A DNA stretch of 64,000 bases from Sipunculus nudus (lineage: Eukaryota; Annelida; Sipuncula; Golfingiida; Sipunculidae). The stretch is from contig CM049318.1 of NCBI GenBank assembly GCA_026874595.1, forward strand, positions 21,801,456 through 21,865,455, read 5' to 3'. The notes beneath the pieces are model-generated. The model did not search any database, was not told the DNA's origin, and saw only the letters and a program-made list of their open reading frames with translations. A program made the position numbers and the translations under genes. Below, piece after piece: positions 1 through 11,479 of the stretch (the first letter of the stretch is position 1; each line of letters starts with the position of its first letter).

Positions 1-365
1 ATAACGTAAACGAGGATGAGCGGTGTAAATGAATACGAACTGCTTTAATTATATACGATATTGTACCTGCTAAGTTCCGGTTAACACCATCTGTTTTTCG
101 GACGATCTAACCCTACCAATCATCTAACATACTAGTAGTAGTAGTTCCTCATTACAGGCGAGAAATTTTTCACCGGAAATTACCCTAGGCACGAGACACG
201 CGCCCATAATGTGTAATCACCACTTACCAATGATTTAATGACAGACCCTGTTGATAATGTACAGGTTATCTGCCCTAATGATGTGACAGGTAGTAACACC
301 TTCAACTCAAATTTCCGGGTTCTGATTCATATCAGGAACACCTCGTAGATACCAAGAAGCCATCT

Positions 366-371
366 TTTATT
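366..371 (-). terminator. Possible poly(A) signal for Ptf1a
   Basis: AATAAA on the minus strand, about 355 bp past the stop codon. It is the first AATAAA seen downstream on that strand. No other support was found. The rest of 1-725 shows only AT-rich 3' flank. Confidence 0.25.
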
Positions 372-725
372 ATCCCTAGCATATTTGCGCATTTGCTGCC
401 CCATTACACTTAAACTATAATATATGATTATAATGTTCAAATGACTTGACTGAGCTGACTAACATGCATGTGTGTAGAACGTGTATATTCTGGTACTATG
501 CGATAACTTAATATGATATAAATACTAAAATAAATTATGACATAGCTGGTAACATTAATATAATATAACAAACCCGTAACACACGGATATACATTAAGAA
601 AATAAATTATAAGTTCTTCCAGCCAAACCGTGACATGACTAGCAATTGTCAAACAATGGCAGGTTTTTTTTTTTTCATTTGTGCCATGATAATAAATGCA
701 ATTTTAAAGTCCAAACATTTCTTTT

Positions 726-874
726 TCACAGTTCTCCAACATAAAGGTTTGTATTTTCAGGCATCCATACTTTAGCAGAATATTTACGGTCGGTCATTAT
801 GCTGTTTTCTCCCTCCCATGATAAAGAGTGGCCGATCAGTGCACTTGTATCAACAGCTGTCGGACTTAGAGAAT
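726..874 (-). CDS. ptf1a: Ptf1a exon 2 (RBPJ-binding C1 and C2 motifs)
   Basis: The acceptor is a pyrimidine tract ending TTTCCACAG just before 874, and the intron is 244 bp (875-1118). Codon 152 (Asp) is split G|AT. The exon holds GHSLSW and AKVWMPE and ends ...YVGEL with TGA at 728-726. The C-terminus stops soon after C2, unlike the longer vertebrate tail. Confidence 0.9.
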
Positions 875-1572
875 CTGTGGAAAGAAATGAAAAAAGATAT
901 TTTGAGGATTTATTTAAAAAACAAATAATCTTAAACAATGTAAATCATATATATTTGTTTGTAAAAGGACAAAGGTAAACGTAAATCTGAAAATGCATTG
1001 AAATGAATTGAGGAAACTTTGAGGAGAGCTACAAAATGGATAAGAAGTAAAAATTTAAAATAAATATGCTTCAGCAAACTGCCCGATAAAACTAAGTAAA
1101 CAGACAATTCATATATACCTTTTGATGGGTAGGTGATTACGACTTTGTTCTCATGTTCTTCTTGGTGTTCGTTAGCAGACGTTTGTGACTCTGGTAGCGT
1201 GACGATATCCCGTAAATGTTGAATGTAGCCAATAGCGAGACGCAGGGTATCAACTTTGGACAGCTTACGGTCGGCTTCCGAGATTGGAATACTGGTACGG
1301 AGATTATCGAAAGCTTCATTGATGGTTTTCATCCGGCGTCGCTCTCTCATGTTCGCAGCTTGCCTTTGTTGGACTTTCCTGGAGGAACACTGTGAACGTC
1401 TGCTCGAAGTTTTTTTCTGAACTTGATGACTCTGCAGATTCGGAGTTGGCACAGGATTGTAGCTTTCGTTGGGAAACCACGAGCAGTTCCATTGCTGTGG
1501 CTCGGGTTGATAGCTGTGGAACGTTTCTTGGGGGTACCAGATTTGCTGCTCCATGCCGAAGTTCTGTTCCAT
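726..1572 (-). CDS. ptf1a: Ptf1a, pancreas/neural bHLH transcription factor (complete, two exons)
   Basis: A class II bHLH transcription factor. In other animals Ptf1a dimerises with an E-protein, then recruits RBPJ/RBPL to form the trimeric PTF1 complex that acts in the nucleus. Two exons (1572-1119 and 874-726) join in phase 1 to give 200 residues. The basic region lies at about 70-82 ([11 protein letters not shown]), helix 1 at 83-95, loop at 96-103 and helix 2 at 104-122 ([17 protein letters not shown]). Exon 2 carries the two Trp motifs known in the family for RBPJ binding: GHSLSW (W171) and AKVWMPE (W188). These two motifs separate Ptf1a from Fer3, Hand and Twist proteins. ATG 1572 is the first in-frame Met after an in-frame TAA five to eight codons upstream. 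The protein is shorter than vertebrate Ptf1a because the N-terminus is a short aromatic/Q/P-rich segment and the linker is brief. No break is seen. Confidence 0.92.
1119..1572 (-). CDS. ptf1a: Ptf1a exon 1 (bHLH)
   Basis: It encodes residues 1-151 plus one base of codon 152. The donor is AAAG|GTATAT, with GT at 1118-1117. Without splicing, the frame runs on into intron sequence that shows no conservation-like pattern. The region just before the donor ([11 protein letters not shown]) resembles the stretch before the exon junction in vertebrate Ptf1a. Confidence 0.9.
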
Positions 1573-2170
1573 TAAGAAAAAGCTGATGAATTCTTAAGTT
1601 TGTTCCCGACGGCGCCCTCACACCATGTAATCCTTCTTTCGCACGTGCGCACGCTTTATTCTAATGTCTTGAGTCAACACCGGCGGGTGTTCGGTGATTG
1701 GTGACGCGTGCCACGCAGTCAGCCAATCACGTGGCGCGTGGCTTGTGAGCCGACATTTCCAGTCAGGTCTGCACCCGGTTGACGTAAAACCAAGAACTTT
1801 GCTCTGTAAACACACGGGCGATGAGCGATACTTAAAACTAAACATCCAAGCAAATACGGAGTTGCTTGCGAAAGTCATGTGCAACACGGGGCGGCAGGCA
1901 ACTAGCCCTCGGCGAAATTGAATTTTTACCTTTGATTGGCGTTGTACAGATGTTCCGGATTGATTTGTAAAGTTGTCTCGATGACCACGAGAGCGAAAGG
2001 GTATGTGAAAGCAACAAGTGTCACACCGATGGCAAACAGACCTTGCCGGGAGAAGAAAGAGAAAATTGTCATTCTGGCAAAAGTTTCATTGATCCAAATA
2101 ATTTCACATGTGCGTTGGTCAAAGATATGATCGCGAGGCCCGCACGAGCGCGGAGGAATCCATTGTGAAA
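1573..2170 (-). promoter_or_regulatory. Promoter/5' region of Ptf1a, GC- and CpG-richer than its surroundings
   Basis: Immediately upstream of the Ptf1a start, base composition rises with many CG dinucleotides. Minus-strand CCAAT boxes occur at 1697-1701 and 1935-1939 and a plus-strand CCAAT at 1723-1727 next to a CACGTG E-box (1728-1733). A weak TATA-like GAATAAAG lies near 1650. The transcription start cannot be placed from sequence alone. Confidence 0.5.
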
Positions 2171-2212
2171 CGGTTAATAATGGCGGAGCACTTACTATGA
2201 GATGGTATTAAT

Positions 2213-2370
2213 ACCCTTCGTGGGAGTAGCTGTACTCATCTTCAAGTGCTCGTTAGGTGCCACTCAAGTCCGGGTTCGATTCAACAAGTACAGTGTTAAA
2301 TGGTTGCCCGGTGCCTTCGGGTGCCGTGAAGTATTCCCTGGTCATTACCCGTGACATAGAGTCCCCTATG
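2213..2370 (+). repeat. tRNA-derived SINE-like fragment
   Basis: It contains a good RNA polymerase III B-box (GGGTTCGATTC at about 2271-2281). A TAGC-type A-box-like stretch lies upstream, and a hairpin-forming segment (GCCCGGTGCCTTCGGG) follows. No cloverleaf can be completed, so it is not a functional tRNA. Confidence 0.45.
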
Positions 2371-3056
2371 CACTTATATATACATCAGTGCACTAATCCC
2401 AGCGTCAAAAATAAATAAACGGATTATTAGTGATGTATCGGGTGTAATATTGTTATTTTTGACAGGAATAGAGTGTATCGTTGTAGTATTCACTAATAAG
2501 ACCAAGTTTACTTGCACCTGTAAGTTATTTTTGTTGATTTTTACTATCATCTTTGCACTGTGAAAAAATAAAACTGAATTGTGCACTTATATATCATATA
2601 ATAAATTCTACAGCACAAAAATATGACTTTTAATCCCTTTAAACTGTTATATTCTCTGAAATATTTGCTTATTTAATTTATCGATAATTTTATTGTTACA
2701 ATAGGTTTCACGTTTCAGAGATTTATTATTCCGATGTTTTTAAGTTTTCTCTAGTTACCTGTTAGACCACGGAGCTCGACACAATGTTTTATTTACAATT
2801 CTGCGGCATTTTATATCAATATATATACACATCAATAATGAGTACGCCTCCGATGTTGTCATAGAACCCACGCACCATCGGTCGATCTGTGTTTACCATT
2901 GTTTCCCAGTCACTAGATATCTGACATATGCTGTTAACCATATAGAAGCAGAATCTGAAGAATGTATATAAACCTTGACTTGCGGACAATTCTAAGGCGG
3001 ACAACTGGCAATCACGGACACAATGCATGAGTCAACTGAATTTCACCTATAAGTTA
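2371..3056. other. Non-coding stretch, no gene recognised
   Basis: AT-rich. The short ORF at 2816-3028 on the minus strand has no recognisable motif. A TTTCCCA box with a nearby CATATG E-box lies at 2902-2930 and is discussed as a finding. Confidence 0.5.
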
Positions 3057-3057
3057 T

Positions 3058-3058
3058 G

Positions 3059-3128
<70 letters not shown>

Positions 3129-3247
3129 CAGAGAGAGAGACAGAGAGAGAGACAGAGAGAGAGAGAGACAGAGGGAGAGAATGACAGACAGACAGACAGA
3201 TAGATAGATTGAGAGAGAGACAGAGACAGACAGACAAACAGACAGAA
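3058..3247. repeat. Compound microsatellite (TA)n-(GA)n-(GACA)n
   Basis: About 45 bp of TA repeat grades into GA repeats and then interrupted GACAGA/GACA repeats. Serine/leucine-rich minus-strand ORFs here are simple-repeat artefacts. Confidence 0.95.
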
Positions 3248-4059
3248 AAAGATACTCGATATCATTATGGATTTTTATACATGGACCTGGAGATTCACAT
3301 GGTGATATTTAATGTGACTTAATGGTCGGTCAAGGAAAATATACATTTCGGTCCACTGAGACATAATAATCACACTATGATTTAGAATATTGTAATATTA
3401 TCTAGATAAGGTTCTTACAATGCTAAATTAGGTACGGTTATTGATAAACAACCATTTGAGAGGATTAAGGTTGTAAACACCAACCCTTTCGAAAACTAGA
3501 CTCGGGTATCCAGAGACACGTAAGTATCAATTATCGGCTTATGTTCGGAAATAAATAAAATCAAAGCTGGGTATCTTGGGAAATATTGATAAGAGATTGT
3601 TCATGAAAATCTATAGCTGATTACTATGTAGTCTTAATGTGTTATTTAAATAACATCGCCTAGCAACAAACACAACATTTTAAAGGCAATACTTTTAAAA
3701 AAATTACCGCCTCCCAGAAAAAAAAGAAAAACCTGCCTTCTGAGTTCAATTATTTTGTTTTACATATCTTAATTAGATTAAATACTACATTCAAGACTTG
3801 TTCGCTTTGCTCTATTTAAAGAGGTATTTATATCTTATATAGATCCCTGTCAGAGCCATCATGCATCACACGGATTTTTGTCAAAGCCATCGATGATCGT
3901 GTCAATCAGCTTCTATTGGTATACCGATATATATCTTTTGCTCGGAGAGAAACTCTCTGAAGAGTGTGTATTATATTAATAACAATGCCTGATCGTGTGG
4001 AGAGTAAAGGACGCATCAGAGTGTATATCAGGTCATAGCGCAATTTCGGCCCTCTGGCA
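3248..4059. other. Non-coding stretch, nothing recognised
   Basis: No open frame with family motifs, no clear repeats within the window and no RNA gene signature. Confidence 0.4.
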
Positions 4060-4062
4060 TTA

Positions 4063-4440
4063 CCCTGGGTTAGACTGAGATAAAGGTAAAAGGTAGTGAT
4101 ATCACCGACGATGTCAGTCTCATCCGGCTTAATTTTACACTTTGCCTTCCTGGTCTTTCGAGCCTGTTCATTCTTGTAGTTTTTCTCTTCTCCCTTGGGA
4201 GCGAACACCAAGCAGCCTCACACGGCGCTATAAGGTTATTCGTTCAATATTTGCCTGACACCCATGTTTGACCAGTACCCATTCACTCCTTGGTGAAGAG
4301 AGCGTACCTAGTTTGGTTAGACTGTGGCGCGGAAATCGGTCAGATCGGGACGCATTCTTGCGGTCACGAGTCCAGCGCACTCACCATAACGCCACTACGC
4401 TCCACAATAACTATAACGCCATCACGCTCCACGTTAGGCT
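4063..4440 (-). repeat. Dispersed SINE-like repeat, copy A
   Basis: It shares a block (CTTCCTGGTCTTTC, then CTGTTCATTCTTGT) with 47725-47775 and a block (CACCCATG..GACCAGT.CCCATT) with 7768-7795. Read on the minus strand, the right part resembles a degenerate tRNA head (GGTGAGTGCGCTGGACTC). It is therefore a tRNA-head SINE, or a family containing one, with the head at the high-coordinate end. Confidence 0.5.
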
Positions 4441-4745
4441 TACCAGTCCGATCAAAACGTTAACTGAGTTATGTATTCACGGTAATAAGATTAATGAGCA
4501 TTCTAGTTATTTGTTTCCGTATTTTGTTTGGATATCATAAAACAATGGGACAATATAAGCTTGGTTTGCATACATTTTTGGTTTAAAAAGTTAATAGTTT
4601 GAAAGGAAATAGTTTGGAAAGAACGATGCATTTAAAACGGCAGGACACTATGCATCTAATTTTATTTGCTCGAGCCCTTTATTATGTAATACCATATATG
4701 TTCAATTGGAGTTATGAAAGAAAAGTGGGACCATAAAAAAAGTTT

Positions 4746-4812
4746 CATGATTTGATTGATTGGCTTGTTGGTTGATTGATTAAATGATTGCATGAATGAT
4801 TGATTGATTGAT
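4746..4812. repeat. GATT-rich simple repeat
   Basis: Interrupted TTGATTGATT units. The rest of 4441-5100 shows no recognised feature. Confidence 0.7.
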
Positions 4813-5102
4813 AGATTATTTGTTTGAATAATGCTGTGAATCCAAAAATAATCATTGAGTCTTTAAATTCATGGAACTCTTTGATAACTAGTCTCCATGA
4901 ATGTAAGAATAGGTAAGAATAGGTCGGCATATTATGATTTTAATTCACTCCATGAACTTGGAAAACCTGTTCCTTAAAAAGTCATGCGTCATCTACGGGA
5001 ATTGAATCCAGTACCCCCTTACTTAATATATGAAAACCAATGATTTTAAGTCCACGAAAGTTTTTAAAGGATACCCTAGAAATACTGATATACATGTATA
5101 TG

Positions 5103-5420
5103 TAGTCACACCTGCCCATGTCTGCTCAGTCGAAACGCCGGCCGTCCTCCCTACAAACACCACAGTCACGTGATCTCCGTGAAATAAGAGCCCGATCACG
5201 TACCCAAGTACGAATCACTTTGTGGTGGTTTACGGGATGCAGTGCGAGACCGTGACCTCAACAATCTCTTTACAAATATAGTGCAGATCCAAATCCAAGA
5301 GACACGCCAGGCTCAATGTGACACGGCGAAAATCCAGGTTAAACTGTTCATTATACATATTTTAATTTGTTCTGGATTTCGGCCTGGAAACCGCGTCTCT
5401 ACATTAGCGATTAATCCTTA
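5103..5420. other. GC-richer island in AT-rich DNA
   Basis: It contains several CG dinucleotides, a CACCTG E-box near 5109 and TCACGTGA near 5167. No ORF is recognised. It is a candidate regulatory element on composition only. Confidence 0.2.
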
Positions 5421-5646
5421 GGGCCTTACAGGGGTTTGATTGCTTCTTTCTACGGGAGGAAAGTTTAGTAAAGGTAATTCTTAATACGTGAATAAAAAAA
5501 AATAAAGGCTGAAATAATTACTTTTGAATATTTTCAAAATAGATGAAATCTATTTATTTATTTTTTTTGGACGCAATCACACTCTTTTTCGTTTAGACAG
5601 TCAATAATACTTAATAAATACATATTGATATTCATATTATTATATT

Positions 5647-5679
<33 letters not shown>

Positions 5680-5698
5680 ATAGTAGTACAAGTAGCAG
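5647..5698. repeat. (TAG)n microsatellite
   Basis: Trinucleotide array with a few interruptions; it creates poly-Ser/poly-Leu frames on the two strands. Confidence 0.95.
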
Positions 5699-5744
5699 TA
5701 GTCGAATCCAAGTTGTCAAAAGCCTCTTGCAATGTCTTGTCCTG

Positions 5745-7130
5745 ACTCCACTCAAGTCGATCCCAAGGTCGAGTCCTTTCGCTTTCGAGTCCAAGTTAGC
5801 GTCTTATCGACCCTCTGGCATTACGACCAGATTACTGGCGCCAGAGTGTCATTACATCTAAGTCTGAGGAACGCATTATAAGGCCTTATGAAGATGCAAA
5901 TATTTTCATCATTTCTGACAACGCTTCATGGCCTACTGCTACACTGTCAATCAACATTAACCAGACCAATTGTTATCATTTTTGTGTACTTTCTAATAAT
6001 ATCAAACATGTGCGAGAAAAAATCCGTTTTAACCCAGCACATTAGTAAACTCCTCGGCATGTTTATTGAATTTATGATCGCATGAACACAAGCAAGGCTC
6101 GCACGGATTACAGGACGCAGGCAGCATTCAGGCGATACAGGAAATGATCCGTGTCCATGGCGACGGTGTTCCAGTCTGGGTTGTGAGCTGACATGTATAC
6201 TATTGTGTAACTTCATCATTCTTAGCATAATATTTAGATTATGGGCCGTTTACCGCAATATGAATGCAACCTGACGCAAGACCACTGCGATATATTCCCC
6301 GATATATGGCCCCCCTACTAGTATCACGACTAAAGTAGGCTTACCAGCCAAATTATCTGATTGCCTATTGAGTCGTGTTGTCACGGCTAAGTCCAAGTCC
6401 ACCTTCTTCGAGTCAGAGACCAAGTCCATGCACGAGTCCATCTTTTTGTCATTTAACAAACACGTTATAACGGAATTAATAGAAAGATATTATTTTTTTT
6501 AAATTATGTTAAGATTGTTAGAATTGTTCAAACAAATAACGGTTACAATCTTCCCTTTTTTGTTGTTGTAAACCTGGCTGTATAATACCGGGTTATATTG
6601 GACTTATAATTCTAGCTTCATTTTGTTGATAGTTTGTGATCAATTCTGAACGTCAGTATTCACGTCAGTTTATTGTCCCTGCCGAACCTTATTTCCCGAG
6701 CCCTTACCTCCAGGTCCGAGTGCAAGTCTGAGTTCAGGACCCCGAGTCCTGGAAAAAATAGACTCAGGTCTGCAGTCGAGTCCAAGTCATGGCTCGAGTC
6801 CTACGTGACTAATATGAGTAGTACAAATGTAATGTTATTAGTATTATTATTTCTTTACTTTTTATCAATGTTGTCTTTACGATATGTTAATACTATTATA
6901 ATCATTAAAATTTTAGGCATTATTAGTATTTTATTTCACATGTGTCATATGGATTGTTACGAAGTCTAGGATATTATCTATAGTTGAAATAATTCCTTGA
7001 GCAATACAAATGATGTACCACAATTTTTTAAGTTTATGAAATAATCAATAAACGCAGTTCCTGACTCTACTAACAATACTTGCTAACCCGGAGTCCACCA
7101 TTGAAAACTTTGAGTCTATAGTTGAATCCA
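5745..7130. repeat. GAGTC/AAGTC pentamer-rich repeat blocks
   Basis: Clusters of GAGTC, AAGTC and their complements recur at 5745-5790, 6330-6450, 6695-6815 and 7085-7130, and again at 30000-30060, 31660-31720 and 32455-32530. The spacing is irregular and suggests remnants of one dispersed repeat family rather than a microsatellite. Between the blocks nothing else is recognised. Confidence 0.5.
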
Positions 7131-7142
7131 TATCCGGTAAAT

Positions 7143-7600
7143 GTGTATTTACTAACCGAGTTGCTACACTGAGCCGGGCCAGGAAACAGCTGGCGGAGCA
7201 TGCAGTCTCCTGTCACCTCCACGTGTATAGGTGGCTCTTATTGGTGTTAAAAAGACGCCGGATAAGACTTGACAGTCATAACACAGGCCCGCTAGGTGTT
7301 CAAAGAGACCCACGTTTTTTATGTATAGTCATAAATCAATCATTCAGTCGCGAGCGGAACCTTTAGATCACTAGATCAATATGAACGCCAGTGAATACAT
7401 GCGCTGAGGTTGTCTCTTGTATATGCATACTGCGCAGAACCGGACTCGCGTGAGTACGACTCTGCTGGCCAGGGTTTGTGGGCATAGAAATCCTAGCCCC
7501 ACAATGCACCGGGGCTTCTGCATACAGCAGCGGCGTAGGTATAAATGTAGTGAAGAGGGCAATGCAGTCCCGTTCAAATATGTTGGACAGGCATTGCTTC
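7143..7600. other. GC-richer stretch without recognised gene
   Basis: It includes TGCGCAGAACCGG and GGTATAAATG motifs and short overlapping ORFs on both strands with no family resemblance. A promoter or enhancer role is possible but unsupported. Confidence 0.2.
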
Positions 7601-7754
7601 ATGGTGAATAACCTAATTAAGTGGGTTTTTTTTGGTGGTACGGGCTTTACGGTGCAATATTTTGTAAGCCAGAGCATTTGAAATGTATACAGAAAGTGTT
7701 TCATTTAAATGTACCGATAACAAAAGTTGATTTTGAATTTAGAGTATTCGGTCT

Positions 7755-7990
7755 AGATTTGCCTGCCACCCATGACCAGTGCCCATTCACTCCTGGATCG
7801 AGAAAGCACAGCCACCTAGGAGTCCTAGGGCAGACGGCGTTCAAAACGGGACGCGAACCCACACCCTCAGAGTCACACAAACAGCATGCACACTATCCAT
7901 TATACACCTCCACGCTCCAAACTCTGTGATAATCATCTACGAGGCCATGGACTATAACTCACTGTGGACGGGCCCCTCCCCAACCTGTGA
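7755..7990 (-). repeat. Dispersed SINE-like repeat, copy B, with B-box
   Basis: On the minus strand GGGTTCGCGTCCC (about 7847-7859) is a near-consensus polymerase III B-box. The downstream body ending CATGGGTGGCAGGC matches copy A at 4251-4290. The head faces high coordinates. Confidence 0.6.
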
Positions 7991-7994
7991 ACCA

Positions 7995-9870
7995 GCATAC
8001 ATTATTTTGTTAAGAGTTCAAAATAGGGAGTCTTGTTATCCTCTCAAACATATGATAACACATAATATGTGTAATATATAATAACTTTTCAAACTATTTT
8101 TGCTGTGCTGCCACAATTAGACCAATTTCATCATGTTATATTGAATTACATATAAATGAAATAATATTCACATATAAAATGAAAACTAATAACATATTTA
8201 CTGTCTTGAAATGAAATTTTTATATCTAATTTATAATATATTACCGTTATATAGCAAATGTGAGTAGGAGATACAGGTTTTCAAATGTTTAGTTAGCTAA
8301 TGGCCAATATAAGCAAGTTAAATTGCTGGACATTTATAACCAGCAAATAAAAATGTTTCAAGAGATAATTAAAGTAATTAGGCCTGTTAGAAATTAACTA
8401 GTAAATGTAAAAATCATTATATACCTGAAATGCCATGGGTTACAATGATGAAAGTTTAACCTCATCCAGGTTACAGTTTTGTAACATTTTTTTAATTATT
8501 GCTGACTGCACAAGTGATTTGCCCCTCTATGGAAACCAGGACAAAATTGAAAAACAACAAGACTTTAAAAATATGGAAAACATGTTAGTTTGAACCACTG
8601 AGTTTTTATCACGTAGAGCTGTTACATAGCAACGTGCCAATCTGCAATCACTTTCTGGGTCGCGCACACACACCAGAGCTTTTCGTTCATCCAATTAAAT
8701 TTCCATCCTGCTAGGCATTGTACTTTTTATTAAAGATATATACTTGCCATATTGTTATGGTGCTACGGTAAATTTGCTTACCAAAAGCGTTACGTGGGGT
8801 TTTGAGCTTTTTGCTGAAGGGAATTTTAATTATCGATAAGGTGCATTTTTTGGAGGGCCGTTAAATCTGATAATGGTCTTTGCATCTGATACTTGGGACA
8901 GCATAAATACCTCGGTGTCCATTCATAAAATAATGCGAATTAAAGCCAGGTGTAATTGACAACACTTAATCTGTGCTTTTAAAAAAACAAGCAACCATAA
9001 AAGACCTCACAACAGTCTCGAAGTTGACACTGGCCAGGTGCTGAGGACCAAAAGACCAAACATCTAAACAGCCAATCCACGAGTGACAACGATATGTTAA
9101 AAACGTAACAACAAAAACGAACGCGGTCTGTAACAATAAAAATTTGTGGACTGTCTAACACCAAACATCCAGCGTAACTAAATACCTTGCAGCATGCACC
9201 GCTTGTAACATAGAATTAAAACAGAATATCTTGCGCTATTCCGGGTCTACTCTATGAATATATTTTGTGATTTTTAATCAAGTAAATGTGTTTTTCATTA
9301 AAGTGTGAAACATTGTGAATGTAGATCACGATATTCTGTCCACATTAAAAAGAGAGCACCTGAAATAAGCCACAACTATTCCTCTGCCTAAGAAAGCAAA
9401 AAAAGCAAGCAGCAATATATCACCATATTCTCAGTTTCTCTCATAATTTATAATATCTTTGAATAAGTTTACCCTATATTCCTTTATCATTTATAGCTTT
9501 CACTGTTTTACAAACGTTACATACACCATGGTTTTTCCTAGGAGAGATTTAATCTGCTATCTTCTAACTCTAGAGCTACTGTATATCTTCATTTAAGATT
9601 AAATAATTACCATTTACTTTACACTGAAATGATTGGTTAGTTATAATGGAGCGAAATTACAAAGTAACCAAATCACGCTATTGTAACAAACGTAATATTA
9701 GATTAAACGTGTACAGAAACAAGAAACCGTATGACAGAGCCTCTTTTCCCTATTGTGTTATTTTACTGGTAACATTTATTTTTTTTCCTTTACCAATAAA
9801 ATGTTGAGCTCAAGAGAGAGTATTATAAGGGCAAAAAAGAAGTTCCATTTTTTATGGTTTGTGAATAAAA
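7995..9870. other. Non-coding stretch, nothing recognised
   Basis: AT-rich on both strands, with only short unconvincing ORFs and no clear repeats shared with the rest of the window. Confidence 0.4.
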
Positions 9871-9879
9871 AATCTCCAA

Positions 9880-10250
9880 ATCTCTTAGCAATCTGATCCC
9901 TACATCTATACACAGCCGAGCCATTCACCACAACGAGTTCAACACTAAATATGTTTGCAATCTACGGAGCGGGCAAATGAGATGCCTCGGAGCAGACGAC
10001 AGCGCATTCTACTCTAGTGTTCCCGAGATGAATAGAATCGAGGCACCCAATTGGCTGAAAGTGTTTGAAGAGCCCTCGAGCCTCGCGCCCGAAAGATGGT
10101 TATTCCACAAGGCAGTGTGCCGTGAAATGTGCCTGACGGGCTGGGCACGACACGTTGTGGTATATGGGCAGGGGGGGTTAAAATAAATTCGTGACACCTT
10201 GCTTGTTATCATGCTATTCATGTCACACTGACCATAAAACTACGCTCGAG
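9880..10250. other. GC-richer island, possible regulatory element
   Basis: Overlapping 69- and 70-codon ORFs on opposite strands show no recognisable motif. The palindrome CCAATTGG lies near 10049. The composition contrast with its flanks is what stands out. 10250-11400 shows nothing. Confidence 0.2.
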
Positions 10251-11399
10251 GCGGTGTGTTTAGGAAATAAAGGAATAAAGCTGCCAATTCATAATACAGA
10301 ATTTTACATCGTCGACGCAGTCATTTAAAGCGGCACTCTCGCTTACCCATCACTAAAGCAAAACACCTGGACCTATTAATATTACTTAACTTTAAAAGAC
10401 TAACAGATAGTCCTTTTGAATATAAATTATGAGGAAATATGATTGATTTGTTTAGGGAATACCGGATACGTAGTAAAAATAATCCTTAAAATAAAGTTTC
10501 TAAGAATACTGTTTTCGTATATTTCACATTATTATTATGAAAAATTTAATTTCAAAGGACAGTCCCGTATGTAAGAATATAGATACATTCAAAATTATTG
10601 AATGTAATAATTGAGAAAGCGTATTTTAAGTATACGTTTTGGTGACTCCTGAAATATATCACATAAGCACTTTTTTTACTTCTTCCACCAAACTAGGCTG
10701 CGTTAATTTAGATGCGATTACGTTCTAACTTCTTTACTTTTATCTTGGTTATGTGCAAAATTCTAAATTCTTTCTCTTGTCCAAACATCATGTGCTGTAA
10801 TATTAACAGGTGTGTAGTTGTTCATCAAGAGCCTCCATCTCACAGGTCCCCATATATTGTAAATAAAAATTAATCTTTATCCAATGGTAAAATGCCCAAA
10901 ATCCTCTGTTAAATACACTCTTCCCACCGCCATTTTCGCATACTGCCACAACATCCTTGTCATTTTACATATATACAGATAAAATATTTATTTATATATT
11001 CAACGGTAAATGTCAAAATGGAGTAATTTCTTTATCCTCAATCAAATATTTTTCTCAAATAGTAAAATCGATCCAATGCCAATCTTACATACCTCGAAAC
11101 TTCTTCCGCCAAGAGAACATGATATCGGTGACATGGCCAGGCAGTACTGCACGCTACGCAAGAGCCGTTTGTTGTTCCACAGACAAAAATAATATGTAAA
11201 TATTAAACATTTAAGGCAATGGGACAGCTTGTTCTATGTGGTTTGCGCGCTTGGGTTGGTCATTCGTCAAATGGCCATGTACCGCGTGGCATTATGTTAT
11301 ATTATGTCTATATTGAATAGTTTTATAGTTGCTCCATTTTACAAAACTGAACAAATTGTACCGTAAAACGTGTTCAAATTTAAAAAAAAACGCTCGGAA

Positions 11400-11401
<2 letters not shown>

Positions 11402-11477
<76 letters not shown>
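11402..11477. repeat. (AT)n microsatellite
   Basis: About 38 dinucleotide units without interruption. The poly-Tyr/Ile ORFs across it are artefacts. Confidence 0.98.
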
Positions 11478-11478
<1 letters not shown>

Positions 11479-11479
11479 G

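Noticed and set aside
2271-2281. Perfect-looking B-box as a tRNA gene
   Set aside because: No acceptor stem, anticodon arm or correctly spaced A-box completes a cloverleaf; a SINE-like remnant is the better fit.
9977-10221. Overlapping 69- and 70-codon ORFs on opposite strands in a GC-rich patch
   Set aside because: GC-rich DNA lengthens ORFs on both strands by chance; no motif or splice signal supports either.
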